Translations under genes and position numbers: made by a program
The notes under the pieces: model-generated
Database searches by the model: none
What the model saw: the letters and a program-made list of their open reading frames with translations, nothing else
Told to the model about the DNA's origin: nothing
In this document: positions 1 through 7,627 of the stretch, piece by piece
Numbering within the stretch: the stretch's first letter is position 1
How the letters are laid out: each line of letters starts with the position of its first letter
DNA from: Fodinicola acaciae
Lineage (GTDB): Bacteria > Actinomycetota > Actinomycetes > Mycobacteriales > HKI-0501
Length of the DNA stretch: 64,000 nt
Direction: 5' to 3'
Assembly (NCBI RefSeq): GCF_010993745.1
Contig: NZ_WOTN01000003.1
Span: 1,488,001 to 1,552,000, forward strand

Positions 1-170
1 GAATTTGCCAACGCTTGAGCCGATTCCGGGCGGATGAAGGCGACCTGTGCGCGGCCTTTCTGGCAGACGCCTGGGCCGGCCACCTGCGAACAGTGAACGC
101 GCAGCAATACGTCGAGCAGACCTGGCTGGACTTGGCAGAGGATTCGCTTGGTGGTGGCCAGCGTGACTGA
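1..170 (+). CDS. 3' end of element protein, tandem paralog copy 1 (partial)
   Basis: The reading frame open from the window start ends in TGA at 168-170. The last ~55 residues carry a stretch (AAFLADAWAGHLRTVNAQQY then VEQTW) that aligns almost residue by residue with the C-terminus of the next gene (AAYVHWSWAAHLRQFDAQRY then VEQLW). It is therefore the first visible member of a tandem family of small, probably helical proteins. The function is unknown. The stop overlaps the start of the next gene within GTGACTGA, which suggests translational coupling. Confidence 0.7.
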   Translation, partial: ICQRLSRFRADEGDLCAAFLADAWAGHLRTVNAQQYVEQTWLDLAEDSLGGGQRD

Positions 171-498
171 GCGCAAGTCGTCCACCTTGGCGCGACGCGT
201 CTACGCCGCACTGTCCAACCAGCTCCTGGATGTCCTTGACGACAAGGACGCCGTACGCGCTCGCGTCGGCGAAGGCATCAGCCTGCCGACCTTGGCCGCC
301 CAACTGCACCAGCTGGTGCAGCGTGAAGCCAAGATCTGCCAACAACTCGGTGAACTACGGGCTCGCGACGACGATGTCCCGGCCGCGTACGTGCACTGGA
401 GCTGGGCGGCACACCTGCGGCAGTTCGATGCCCAGCGGTACGTCGAGCAGCTGTGGCTGGCGCAGTACGAAACCGACGCTTTGGACGAACCGTCGTGA
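163..498 (+). CDS. Element protein of unknown function, tandem paralog copy 2
   Basis: This 111-residue soluble protein is rich in Leu, Ala, Gln and Arg and probably all-helical. I chose GTG at 163 because it overlaps the upstream stop (GTGACTGA); TTG at 148 is an in-frame alternative. The C-terminal half (W-x-W-A-A-H-L-R-Q-F-D-A-Q-R-Y-V-E-Q) matches copy 1 strongly and copy 3 more weakly. No known domain or catalytic motif is visible. It lies at the head of the operon that leads into the radical SAM genes, but nothing in the sequence shows whether it takes part in that pathway. Confidence 0.7.
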   Translation: MTERKSSTLARRVYAALSNQLLDVLDDKDAVRARVGEGISLPTLAAQLHQLVQREAKICQQLGELRARDDDVPAAYVHWSWAAHLRQFDAQRYVEQLWLAQYETDALDEPS

Positions 499-658
499 AC
501 GAACCACCAGCCGCTTCGCTGCCGGCCGTACCGCAACGGCGGCAGCTAGCCCCCAACGCCAGCACGGAGACGGCGAGCAGTGGCCTGCTTTGCCTAGCCG
601 GCCACGGTATTCGTGCTGGCGTTGGTACCTCTCATTCCTCCAGTGTCAAGGACGACTC

Positions 659-796
659 ATGGATGCGTTCTTCTTTCTGCTGCTCGGCTTTATGGCTGGA
701 ATCTTCGTCACGAACAACGCCTCGATGCGGACGTGCCTTGGCTGCCGGAAGCTGCTGGATGGCGAGCTGCCCGATGGCGATGACGACCATGCCTAA
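659..796 (+). CDS. Small membrane-anchored protein with Cys pair (45 aa)
   Basis: The start ATG at 659 is preceded by AAGGA at a suitable distance. Residues 4-20 form one hydrophobic segment (FFFLLLGFMAGIFV). They are followed by C-L-G-C, a possible metal or disulfide pair, and an acidic C-terminus. The stop TAA lies inside ATGCCTAA, overlapping the next gene. A different frame is open across the same interval but is Ser/Cys-rich and looks non-coding. The function is unknown; position and overlap place it in the same operon as its neighbours. Confidence 0.55.
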   Translation: MDAFFFLLLGFMAGIFVTNNASMRTCLGCRKLLDGELPDGDDDHA

Positions 797-1241
797 ATTC
801 TTGGTGTCGGTTGGGCCGGTGGCACAGCGGCATTTGCACGCCAGGTTCGGCAGTCCGGTGGCCCGGTGGCGCTGGCAGGTGGCGGAATGGATTCGCGGCC
901 GGCCGGATGTGCTGGTCGACGGGCACGGCTTTCTGCGCCGCCGCTGGTGTGAGCTGCTGGCAGTGCATGTCGAGCAGAACGAACTCCTGGCCAGCATTCG
1001 GGATGGCGGAGACCGCTCGACGACCGCCACCGACCAGCTGCACGCGATGATGCAGCGCGAGCGCGCCATCTACCTGGCCGTGGCTCGGCACTACGCCGCG
1101 TACGGCGAAGACCTGGCGGCGCACGCCTGCCAGAGCTGGGCCTCGTACCTCCTGCAGTTGGACACGGCGACATTCATTGCGTCGTACGGAAAAAACAACC
1201 TGGACGACGACGCCTCATTGGTGGATGGTTGCCGTGACTGA
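789..1241 (+). CDS. Element protein of unknown function, tandem paralog copy 3
   Basis: This protein has about 150 residues. ATG at 789 overlaps the upstream stop; in-frame ATGs at 774 and 780 are alternatives. The N-terminal half is basic and Trp-rich (RWRWQVAEWIRGRPDVLVDG). The C-terminal half resembles copies 1 and 2 in spacing and composition (YAAYGEDLAAHACQSWASYL then LQLDTATFIASY), which indicates an older duplication. The function is unknown. Its TGA overlaps the next start within GTGACTGA, the same junction found between copies 1 and 2. Confidence 0.65.
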   Translation: MPKFLVSVGPVAQRHLHARFGSPVARWRWQVAEWIRGRPDVLVDGHGFLRRRWCELLAVHVEQNELLASIRDGGDRSTTATDQLHAMMQRERAIYLAVARHYAAYGEDLAAHACQSWASYLLQLDTATFIASYGKNNLDDDASLVDGCRD

Positions 1242-1641
1242 CGAGCCGCCGGCCGAGGAACGGCCCCTGCTGACGGCGACGCCGCAGCTAGTCAAGACGG
1301 CGATTGAGCAGCTGCAACAGCACCAGCCGATTTCGCGCAAGGGCAAGAGCATTTGTCGGCGGTGCTGCCAGCCATGGACGTGTGAGATCCACCAGCACGC
1401 CGAAGAAGTCATCGTGGCGGCCGGCTTGCGGCTGGCCGACTTCGACTCGTGCGCAGCTGCCAAGCCGAAGTCCGACACGGGCTTGGTTGTGCTCGACACC
1501 AGCCAGCCGCGGCCGCGCAGCCACCGGCAGTCGCCCCAGCCGAAGCCACGGGTGCAGCTGCGCGACGACGGCTCGATGACGGTCACGGTGACGCCGGTCG
1601 GGACGGCCACCATGCGGTTGCCGCGCATCCGGCCGGATTAG
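1234..1641 (+). CDS. Element protein with CxxC...C-x2-H zinc-finger-like motif
   Basis: This 135-residue protein starts at GTG 1234, overlapping the previous stop by 8 bases. Residues ~40-60 hold S-I-C-R-R-C-C-Q-P-W-T-C-E-I-H-Q-H, a compact Cys/His cluster like the small zinc-binding proteins common in actinobacterial integrative elements. The middle third is Pro/Arg/Gln-rich and probably disordered. The C-terminus contains a short beta-rich stretch (GSMTVTVTPVGTATMRLP). A DNA- or RNA-binding adaptor role is possible but not shown. Confidence 0.6.
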   Translation: MTDEPPAEERPLLTATPQLVKTAIEQLQQHQPISRKGKSICRRCCQPWTCEIHQHAEEVIVAAGLRLADFDSCAAAKPKSDTGLVVLDTSQPRPRSHRQSPQPKPRVQLRDDGSMTVTVTPVGTATMRLPRIRPD

Positions 1642-1678
1642 CTGGCCGGCGAAAGTCTCATCTGCCGGCTGGGTGGGG

Positions 1679-1777
1679 ATGTTCGCTGCTTTTGAACCCC
1701 ACGGGCAGCGGATCTGGTCGGCGGATGAGCTGGGGAGGCCTCCGGTGCTGGTGCCGCTTTGTCGCGGGGTGGCATGA
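1679..1777 (+). CDS. Mini-ORF (32 aa) with good RBS, first in the radical SAM operon
   Basis: ATG at 1679 directly follows GGGTGGGG. The 32-residue product begins MFAAFEPHGQRIW and has no recognised domain. Its TGA (1775-1777) overlaps the ATG of the next mini-ORF in ATGA, so ribosomes would pass on to the following frames. It may be a real peptide, the remnant of a longer gene, or a translational leader that sets expression of the radical SAM enzyme. It follows a 37-base gap after the previous gene. Confidence 0.4.
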   Translation: MFAAFEPHGQRIWSADELGRPPVLVPLCRGVA

Positions 1778-1875
1778 GCCCGGAGGTTCTTCCGCAAGCT
1801 CAGGCGCTGGCATTTCGAGCATCCATCTCGATTTGCGAGAACTCCTGTCGGAGTTCGGAAAGGTACGCACCATGA
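1774..1875 (+). CDS. Mini-ORF (33 aa) with two Cys, coupled to radical SAM gene; possible precursor peptide
   Basis: The frame begins at ATG 1774, overlapping the stop of the previous mini-ORF. It ends in TGA 1873-1875, which overlaps the ATG of the radical SAM gene. The C-terminal part reads S-I-C-E-N-S-C-R-S-S-E-R-Y-A-P. A short peptide with clustered Cys, Ser and Tyr directly before a SPASM radical SAM enzyme is the typical layout of a ribosomally made, modified peptide. No leader motif of a known RiPP class was recognised, so this remains an inference; a translational-coupling leader is the main alternative. Confidence 0.4.
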   Translation: MSPEVLPQAQALAFRASISICENSCRSSERYAP

Positions 1876-2981
1876 AGCGATCCCTGCTGATCGACACGCA
1901 CGCCAGTTCCTGCTATTTCCGTACGTCGGTCGCCGGCGACGGCCGTAAGGCGCTGGTGCAGATCACCGAGCGCTGCAACCTGCACTGCGCGCATTGCTTT
2001 GTATCGTCAGGAAACTGGGGTGAGCACCTGGCGCTCGACGACTTTGCCGGCAAGGTGCTGCCTCGGTTGCAGGCGGCGCGCGTGGAGCGCATCACCTTGA
2101 CCGGCGGCGAGCCCTTTGTCCATCCGCAGCTGCGCGAGATCTGCACGGCCGTGACGGATTCGGGGCTGCCGCTCGGCATCTGCACCAACGCCACACAGAC
2201 CAGCGATGACGACATTTCGTTTTTGGAGCAATTAGGCAACGTGCATGTCAACGTCAGCTTCGACGGCTTCCGGCAGGAAAGCCATGGGAAGTTCCGCGGG
2301 AACCAGGCCTCGTTCGAGACGACCGTAGACACGACACGGAAATTCGCAGCAGCTGGATTGCTGCAAGGGTTGTTGTCGACGCCGAACGCCTTGACCGCCG
2401 TGGACGAGTTCGCCGCGCTGTGTGAGTTCGCGGTCGAGGTCGGCGCCGAGTACGTGCTCATGAATCCGCTGTCCTCATTTGGGCGAGGCGTCAAGAGTCA
2501 AGGCCGGCTGGCGGCCAACGCCGACAAGATGCGCGCCATCCGTACGGTGACGGAGCGCTTCGCCGAGCGCGGTCTCGACCTGGTGCATATCCGGTTTCCC
2601 AACGAGGACAAGCCACTGGCCGGCTGCGACGCCGGTAAGCTGATCTACGTCTTCGCCGACGGCGCCACCGCGATCTGTCCCTACTTGGTCTTTGCGGCAC
2701 GGACACCGCAGTCGCCGTACGCCGACAGTGAGTTTCTGGTCGGCAACATTCTCAATGAAGAAGTCGCGCATGCGCTCGACCAATATGACTTGGCGAGCCG
2801 TCTGCGGATGGGAACGAACGCTACCTGCACCGCGTGTGGCCTGAATAGCGCATGTGGCAAGGGATGTCCAGCCGCACTCATCTCACGCGGGCTGCGTATC
2901 GGCGAAGTTGACACCGAGCAGTGTCCGCTGCCAAACAGACAACCGTTGCTGCAAATTGGGCGGAGACCAAGTGACCAGTAA
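1872..2981 (+). CDS. Radical SAM/SPASM domain enzyme
   Basis: The protein has 369 residues. Cys35-x3-Cys39-x2-Cys42 (CNLHCAHC) is the canonical site for the SAM-cleaving 4Fe-4S cluster. It is followed by the GGEP motif (TLTGGEPFVHP) and the usual beta-alpha barrel elements. The C-terminus has CDAGK, DGATAICPYL and C-x2-C-x5-C-x3-C with a last Cys 18 residues on, which matches a SPASM domain with auxiliary clusters. SPASM enzymes mostly modify peptides or proteins and activate sulfatases; a few act on small molecules. Nothing here fixes the substrate. ATG 1872 is coupled to a mini-ORF, and the 3' end overlaps the kinase gene by 11 bases. It is not viperin-like, because viperins lack SPASM. Confidence 0.88.
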   Translation: MKRSLLIDTHASSCYFRTSVAGDGRKALVQITERCNLHCAHCFVSSGNWGEHLALDDFAGKVLPRLQAARVERITLTGGEPFVHPQLREICTAVTDSGLPLGICTNATQTSDDDISFLEQLGNVHVNVSFDGFRQESHGKFRGNQASFETTVDTTRKFAAAGLLQGLLSTPNALTAVDEFAALCEFAVEVGAEYVLMNPLSSFGRGVKSQGRLAANADKMRAIRTVTERFAERGLDLVHIRFPNEDKPLAGCDAGKLIYVFADGATAICPYLVFAARTPQSPYADSEFLVGNILNEEVAHALDQYDLASRLRMGTNATCTACGLNSACGKGCPAALISRGLRIGEVDTEQCPLPNRQPLLQIGRRPSDQ

Positions 2982-3588
2982 GACCGATGTGCGCGGCTTG
3001 TTCGTGGCCATCGAGGGACCGAACGGCGTCGGCAAGACCACCGTCTGCGCCGAGCTGGCCGCGCAGCTCCGGGAGCGCGGCCTGTCCGTCCATCCGACGA
3101 CGGAACCGTCCGCTACGCCGCTGGGGCGATTGCTGCGCTCGGGTGAAGCCACGCTGCAGGGCCGCGCGCTGGCGCTCGGTGTCGCCGCCGACCGGTACGC
3201 GCATCTGGAGGGAGAGGTTGGCCCCGCCGTTGACGCCGGCCAGTACGTGCTGTCAGACCGCTATGTGCAGTCGTCGCTGGTGCTGCAACGCCTCGATGGC
3301 ATGTCCGTGGCCGAGATCTGGAGCTACAACCGCTACGTTCGGCGGCCGGACCTGTCGGTGTACCTCAGCGAGAGCCCCGAACGGATTGCCGTACGACTGG
3401 CTGAGCGGCGGCAGCGGTCGCGCCTGGAAACGGCCGGCTCGCCAGAACGAGAATTGCGGCTCTACCGCGAGGCGTACGAGTTCCTGCAGGCGCATGGCTG
3501 GACGCAAATCATCGTGAAGTGCCGGGGTCAAACGCCAGCGCGGATTGCGCACCGTATCGTCACACATCTTCACCTGCTCACGAAGTAG
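2971..3588 (+). CDS. Thymidylate kinase-like nucleoside monophosphate kinase
   Basis: From GTG 2971, inside the end of the radical SAM gene, the product has 205 residues, the usual dTMP kinase length. The P-loop is GPNGVGKT at residues 16-23. Further family motifs are ADRYAHLE and SDRYVQSSLVLQ (the DRY motif), PDLSVYL, and an Arg-rich LID (RLAERRQRSRLE). The enzyme should transfer phosphate from ATP to a nucleoside monophosphate. As the host must have its own tmk, this copy probably serves a special substrate of the operon. Overlap with the radical SAM gene argues for a joint task. Confidence 0.82.
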   Translation: MTSKTDVRGLFVAIEGPNGVGKTTVCAELAAQLRERGLSVHPTTEPSATPLGRLLRSGEATLQGRALALGVAADRYAHLEGEVGPAVDAGQYVLSDRYVQSSLVLQRLDGMSVAEIWSYNRYVRRPDLSVYLSESPERIAVRLAERRQRSRLETAGSPERELRLYREAYEFLQAHGWTQIIVKCRGQTPARIAHRIVTHLHLLTK

Positions 3589-3606
3589 CTCGCCGGAGGA
3601 GCGACA

Positions 3607-4410
3607 ATGCTGTCGATCTTGACCGTCAACATCGGGGCTGCCGCGCGACAGCGGGCCGAAGCGCTGCTGGGGTGGCTGGCGGCGCGGCCGGAGGATGTCT
3701 TCGTCCTGACTGAGACCAGCGGCGGGCCGGGAACGGCGTACCTGCTGGAGCAGTTTCGTGCTGCGGGCTTCGCGGTGGCGTACGCAGCCGACAGCAGCGG
3801 CGACCGCGGCACGGCGGTGGTCAGCCGGGTCAAGGTGGAACGGACACTGGATGAGCTGACCAGCGGCGTCAGCTTGCCGGGGCGGGTGGCCGGCGTCGAG
3901 CTGGCCACCACGCCGCGTACGGCGGTGCTCGGGGTGTACGTGCCGAGCCGGGACCGCAGCGTAGACAAGATCGAGAAGAAGGAGCGGTTCATTAGCTCGC
4001 TGCTGGCGGGGTTGGACAAACTGCCGGACGAGCTACGCGAGCGGTTGGTGGTCGGCGGGGACTACAACGTCATCGCGCGGGACCACCAACCGTTGCACGC
4101 GGGGTTTCTGCCGTTCGAGTTCGGACTGCTGGAGACGCTGGAGAGCCACGGGTTCGTCGACGCGTACGCGCGGTGCTCACCGGGTGAGCAGGCGTACAGC
4201 TGGATTGGTCGGACGAACGACGGCTACCGGTACGACTACTTCCACGTCGGTGCCAAGCTCGGCGGCAGCATCGCCGGCTGTGCGTACCTGCACGAGACCC
4301 GCGAACAGCGGCTGACAGACCACGCTGCGGTGACGCTCAGCTTGGAGATCGCCAAGGTGGAGCGACTGGAGACCAGCGACCCGACTGCCGCCGGCGACGG
4401 GCTGTTTTAG
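3607..4410 (+). CDS. Endonuclease/exonuclease/phosphatase (DNase I-like) family protein
   Basis: The protein has 267 residues and starts at ATG 3607 behind GGAGG, 18 bases after the kinase gene. The metal and catalytic residues of the EEP fold are present: N8 in LTVNI, E36 in LTETS, D152 and N154 in GGDYNVI, the YRYDYFHV strand, and D238-H239 in LTDHAAV. EEP enzymes hydrolyse phosphodiesters or phosphomonoesters in DNA, RNA, inositol phosphates or nucleotide conjugates. No export signal is seen, so it should act in the cytoplasm. It overlaps the 3' end of the convergent CYTH gene by 4 bases. Confidence 0.8.
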   Translation: MLSILTVNIGAAARQRAEALLGWLAARPEDVFVLTETSGGPGTAYLLEQFRAAGFAVAYAADSSGDRGTAVVSRVKVERTLDELTSGVSLPGRVAGVELATTPRTAVLGVYVPSRDRSVDKIEKKERFISSLLAGLDKLPDELRERLVVGGDYNVIARDHQPLHAGFLPFEFGLLETLESHGFVDAYARCSPGEQAYSWIGRTNDGYRYDYFHVGAKLGGSIAGCAYLHETREQRLTDHAAVTLSLEIAKVERLETSDPTAAGDGLF

Positions 4411-4961
4411 GCCGAGACCAACGCGGCACGGACCAGCGAGTCGTAGGTGTCGGTGGTGCGCTCCACGTCGAGGTTCAGCGAGCGTACGAAGCGGTCGAGC
4501 TCGGCTTGGACTTCGAGACCGGGCCGGCCCGGCGGTACGACGGTTTCGGCTTCCAGGAACGAGCCGGCGTGCTCGACTTCATCCAGGCACAGCGACAAGT
4601 CGCCGCGGGCCGCGGTGCGGCGCGACTTCACGATGCGGACGGTTGGCCGGAAGCCCATGGCCAGCAGCGCGGCGTGCATCTCATCGCGGTCAGCGACCTC
4701 AGTTTCGTGCTCCAGGCAGGCCATCTCGTTGTCTTGGGGCTTCTTCAGGGTGAAGAGGTGGCGGCCCAGCTGCGTACGAAGTCGCGCGAAGGCCACGCCG
4801 AGCTTGGGCTGGCCGTAGTCCCAGCCAGGCTCGGCGTACGCCTGGTCGTCCTGGTGAACCGGTGGCGAGAGGTGGAAGCCGTGGCCGGCAAGCTGGTCGA
4901 CAGCGGCCGCGGTGTCGTGGAGGCGGTACTTGACCTCGATCTCACGCCGCTGGATGGGCAT
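4407..4961 (-). CDS. CYTH domain protein (class IV adenylate cyclase / triphosphatase-like)
   Basis: The 184-residue product starts at ATG 4961 with GGGGAG about 5 bases upstream. The ExExK signature is REIEVKYRL near the N-terminus. The RLR, LFTLKKP, HETEV and CLDEVEHAGSFLEAE segments supply the charged strands of the triphosphate tunnel. CYTH proteins bind triphosphates with divalent metal and act as cyclases, thiamine triphosphatases or other triphosphatases. The gene is convergent with the EEP gene, so it is transcribed separately. A role in handling a nucleotide triphosphate made by the neighbours is inference. Confidence 0.8.
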   Translation of the reverse strand: MPIQRREIEVKYRLHDTAAAVDQLAGHGFHLSPPVHQDDQAYAEPGWDYGQPKLGVAFARLRTQLGRHLFTLKKPQDNEMACLEHETEVADRDEMHAALLAMGFRPTVRIVKSRRTAARGDLSLCLDEVEHAGSFLEAETVVPPGRPGLEVQAELDRFVRSLNLDVERTTDTYDSLVRAALVSA

Positions 4962-5432
4962 TGGCTCCCCACAAGATCGCCGGCACGTTTGCGTCAGGTT
5001 AGCCAAGCCGGAAGCGGGGGTGTGGGACGGGGAGCCGGACACGCTCCGGAAGGCTGAGTGTGGCAATGAGGCGGGATGGGCGCGGCGTCGATGGTGCCTA
5101 CACATGTGGGCTAAGAGTCCGACCACGGCTCGACGGACTGAAGGCGTGTCACGTTTTTTTCGCGAAGTCCTCACGGCGCCCACCGGTTCTCCGTTGCTGG
5201 TGGGGAGGCGTCGCGCGCTCCGATAGGGCCGTTGCCGCTGGAGCCGGCTGTCAATTAGTGGCCAATGTTTAGCGATGAGTAAAAGATGTTGTCGAGCGGG
5301 CCAGCCTTCCGGCTACAAGATGCTTGAACATTCAGTCAACTGTCTGCAAGTGACCGTTGACGGAGCGCACACTTCGCTTACGACTTCGTTGGTCGATACG
5401 TCTTGACGCAAGACAGATGAAGGTGCACAGCT
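4962..5432. promoter_or_regulatory. 470-bp intergenic region between divergent CYTH and TIGR04141-like genes
   Basis: No convincing gene is seen. Frames open on the plus strand here lack ribosome sites and show non-coding composition. The region must hold the minus-strand promoter of the CYTH gene (near 4965-5050) and the plus-strand promoter of the following gene. The right half (5250-5430) is locally AT-richer. No strong -35/-10 pair can be fixed. Confidence 0.4.
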
Positions 5433-6932
5433 ATGAAACTGAACCTTTTCAGAATTCCAGAGCCTGCCGTGAAGGCGCTTAGGAAGAAGTTCATGGACAG
5501 CGGCATGGTCGTCACCAAACGCGAGTCCCAGGCCGGCTGGCGCGGAGCCTTCTATTACTCGGCTGGCCCAGCGCGCAAGGTCAGCTGGGCCGAGACGTTT
5601 CGTGACTACCTTGAAGGCCAGCAGTTGCCCTTAAATCGCAACGCCTTCGCGGCGTTCATCTTCACCCGAAAAGAAGACTGCTTTGTACTGAGTTTCGGCA
5701 AGACGCACTTCTTTATCCGTCCGTACTGTGACTATGACTTCGGCATCGAGCTCGCGAAACGAATAGCGGACGAAAACGACAGTCGGCAAACAGCGTCGCG
5801 CCGATACCAGACGCGCCGTAAGAAGGACATCAAGAGTTATGCGACGGACACGCCGTTGGACGTGGAAAGCGGCGAGGCCGTCGAGTACCTCCAGATGGGC
5901 ATCGTTACGTCCAAGCGTGAACGCTTTGGGGTGGCGGGCAAGTTCGGTACGTCGGCCCTGCTCCAACCCGACATTGAGACCAGCGAGATTGGTAAGCTCT
6001 TGACTGATCTCGTTGATGTGCTCGCCGAGCCAGAGCAGTTTCCGCTGCCGCGGACAACCACGATCAAGGACGAGGACGAGATCGCACACTTCGATGAGCT
6101 GCTGCTTGATGAGCTGACAAGTGACGCCGCGACATCCGAGCTTACCCACAACTCTTATGACCTCTACGGTGTGGACTTCATCTTCAACGAAGATGGCAAA
6201 TTTGTCGTGAGCTGTCGCGGTGGCGGGCCACGAACCACCTACGACCATCTGACGATTCAGGATCTCCGCACCTACATCCAGGTCAACAAAATTAGCCGCG
6301 ATTCCATCTTGAATATTCGGATTCATCACGAGCCCGACGACGCTACGCCGTACACCAAGCCACTCAAAGAGTCCATCGACTTCATTGCCGATGACGAGCA
6401 GGTCCTTCTAACTGGCGGCCAGTGGACGAAATTCAACCAGGATTACCTGAAGTTCCTCGACCAAAGCATCGCCGCCATCGACATGGAGCCCGTCGAAGCT
6501 GAGTTCGCCAAGATCGTTGGCGGTGAGCCGGCATTCAACATCTCCGCCGCAGTTAAGCGTGCCGGGTACGCCGTCGCCGACAAGGACTTCTCGATATTCA
6601 AGACCCGATCGAGCACGCCAGTGGAGGCGTGGGATCTCAGCCGCGATGGCTGCGTCTATGCGGTTAAGTTTGGCACCCCGCAGAAACTCGGTTATGTCTG
6701 CGACCAGGCGCTCAACGTCCTGGAACTGATTCGCAACCGCGCCAACGTCAACGACATCCCGGACTTTACAAGCTACTGCCTCTGGTTTGGTTACGAAGCG
6801 AAGAGACCACTGACGGACCTGCGCGCTAGCGGCTCGATCATCTTGAAGCAGAAGATTGACAACTGGGCGCGGAAGGCGCGCGACCTCGGTATTCGGCCGG
6901 TCATCAAGTTGAGCCATCGGCCCAAGAGCTAG
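5433..6932 (+). CDS. TIGR04141/DUF6119 family sporadically distributed protein
   Basis: The product has 499 residues and starts at ATG 5433 with GAAGGTG upstream. The pattern FVLSFGKTHFFIRPYCDYDF with GIELAKRI, then a short basic stretch and GVAGKFGTSALLQ, matches my memory of the TIGR04141/DUF6119 family of ~500-550-residue proteins scattered in islands and plasmids. Their function is not established. No membrane segment or catalytic motif is obvious. It has its own upstream region and stands alone between convergent neighbours, like an independent cargo gene. Its GC content appears slightly lower than that of the surrounding genes. Confidence 0.6.
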   Translation: MKLNLFRIPEPAVKALRKKFMDSGMVVTKRESQAGWRGAFYYSAGPARKVSWAETFRDYLEGQQLPLNRNAFAAFIFTRKEDCFVLSFGKTHFFIRPYCDYDFGIELAKRIADENDSRQTASRRYQTRRKKDIKSYATDTPLDVESGEAVEYLQMGIVTSKRERFGVAGKFGTSALLQPDIETSEIGKLLTDLVDVLAEPEQFPLPRTTTIKDEDEIAHFDELLLDELTSDAATSELTHNSYDLYGVDFIFNEDGKFVVSCRGGGPRTTYDHLTIQDLRTYIQVNKISRDSILNIRIHHEPDDATPYTKPLKESIDFIADDEQVLLTGGQWTKFNQDYLKFLDQSIAAIDMEPVEAEFAKIVGGEPAFNISAAVKRAGYAVADKDFSIFKTRSSTPVEAWDLSRDGCVYAVKFGTPQKLGYVCDQALNVLELIRNRANVNDIPDFTSYCLWFGYEAKRPLTDLRASGSIILKQKIDNWARKARDLGIRPVIKLSHRPKS

Positions 6933-6987
6933 GCTGAACGCCAGCGTCAGCGTCAGGCTCATGCAGCGTGCGCGAAACCAATGCTTG

Positions 6988-7266
6988 TCAATCCGGCAAC
7001 GTCACAACGGTAACGGTGTGCGGCTGCGTATCGAAGTTCCATATCCACGCTACTAGGGTGTACTGCTGGCCTTTCGTGACGCGCTCGACGCTCGTACTGA
7101 TGGCAGTTTTCGGCGTGTCGTCGCTGAGCCGGAACACCAGGTCTGGTGGGGTGACCGCTAAGCCGAAGGGGCCAACCGGGACCGTCGTGTGCTTGCCAGG
7201 TTCGACGGTAGCGTCGCCAATGATTGTTGCTTGGGTGTCTTCAGGGGTGTTGGGGGTGGTAGGCAT
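6988..7266 (-). CDS. Small hypothetical beta-rich protein (92 aa)
   Basis: ATG 7266 is preceded by GAGG eight bases upstream, so I chose it over the longer frame. The sequence is rich in Thr, Val and Pro with alternating hydrophobic residues (TTVPVGPFGLAVTPPDLVFR, YTLVAWIWNFDTQPHTVTVV), which suggests a small beta-sandwich. There is no signal peptide. It is convergent with the TIGR04141-like gene, with 55 bases between the stops. The function is unknown. Confidence 0.55.
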   Translation of the reverse strand: MPTTPNTPEDTQATIIGDATVEPGKHTTVPVGPFGLAVTPPDLVFRLSDDTPKTAISTSVERVTKGQQYTLVAWIWNFDTQPHTVTVVTLPD

Positions 7267-7627
7267 TGCCTGTACCTCGTTTAGGGTTTGCTTGGCGGTA
7301 GGGTGTGCCTCCCCACGTCCCCGCACTTGCCTGCTAGGGCGTTGACCGTCCGACGTTTGCCAAGCAACAGAAAAGCCAGCGTCGAAGCGCAACCCTTCCG
7401 CAAATCTGCGGGGGGGGCGATGCCGGCTTGGTGGCCGCGGTGGCGGTCGAACAGTGCACCTGATTTATTGTTGCCCGGATCCCGGGCCCTACCAGGAAAA
7501 ATTATGCGCCCTCTTGCTAGCAGGGTCAACAAAACAGCGGCGCGCCCGCTGATCCCCCAGCCACAGGACACGCCGCCGGCTCATTGCTGACGCCGATGTG
7601 CCACCGACGCCGCCCTCTGGCCTTGCG
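7267..7627. other. Intergenic region, no gene seen
   Basis: The 361-bp stretch between two minus-strand genes contains open frames on both strands, but none has a ribosome site or a credible composition. A run of eight G occurs at about 7420. It probably contains the promoter for the 92-residue protein gene and the end of the secreted-protein transcript. I see no repeat or RNA gene. Confidence 0.4.

Noticed and set aside
453-788. Extension of the third paralog frame upstream to GTG 495
   Set aside because: The extra part is Ser/Cys-rich with non-coding composition, and the small membrane protein at 659-796 in another frame is more convincing.
1872-2981. Viperin (pVip) assignment for the radical SAM protein next to a nucleotide kinase
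   Set aside because: The C-terminus is a full SPASM domain with at least six extra Cys; viperins lack it and have a different C-terminal motif.
4912-5272. Two open frames on the plus strand in the intergenic region
   Set aside because: No ribosome site, low-complexity Arg-rich composition, and partial overlap with the CYTH gene start.
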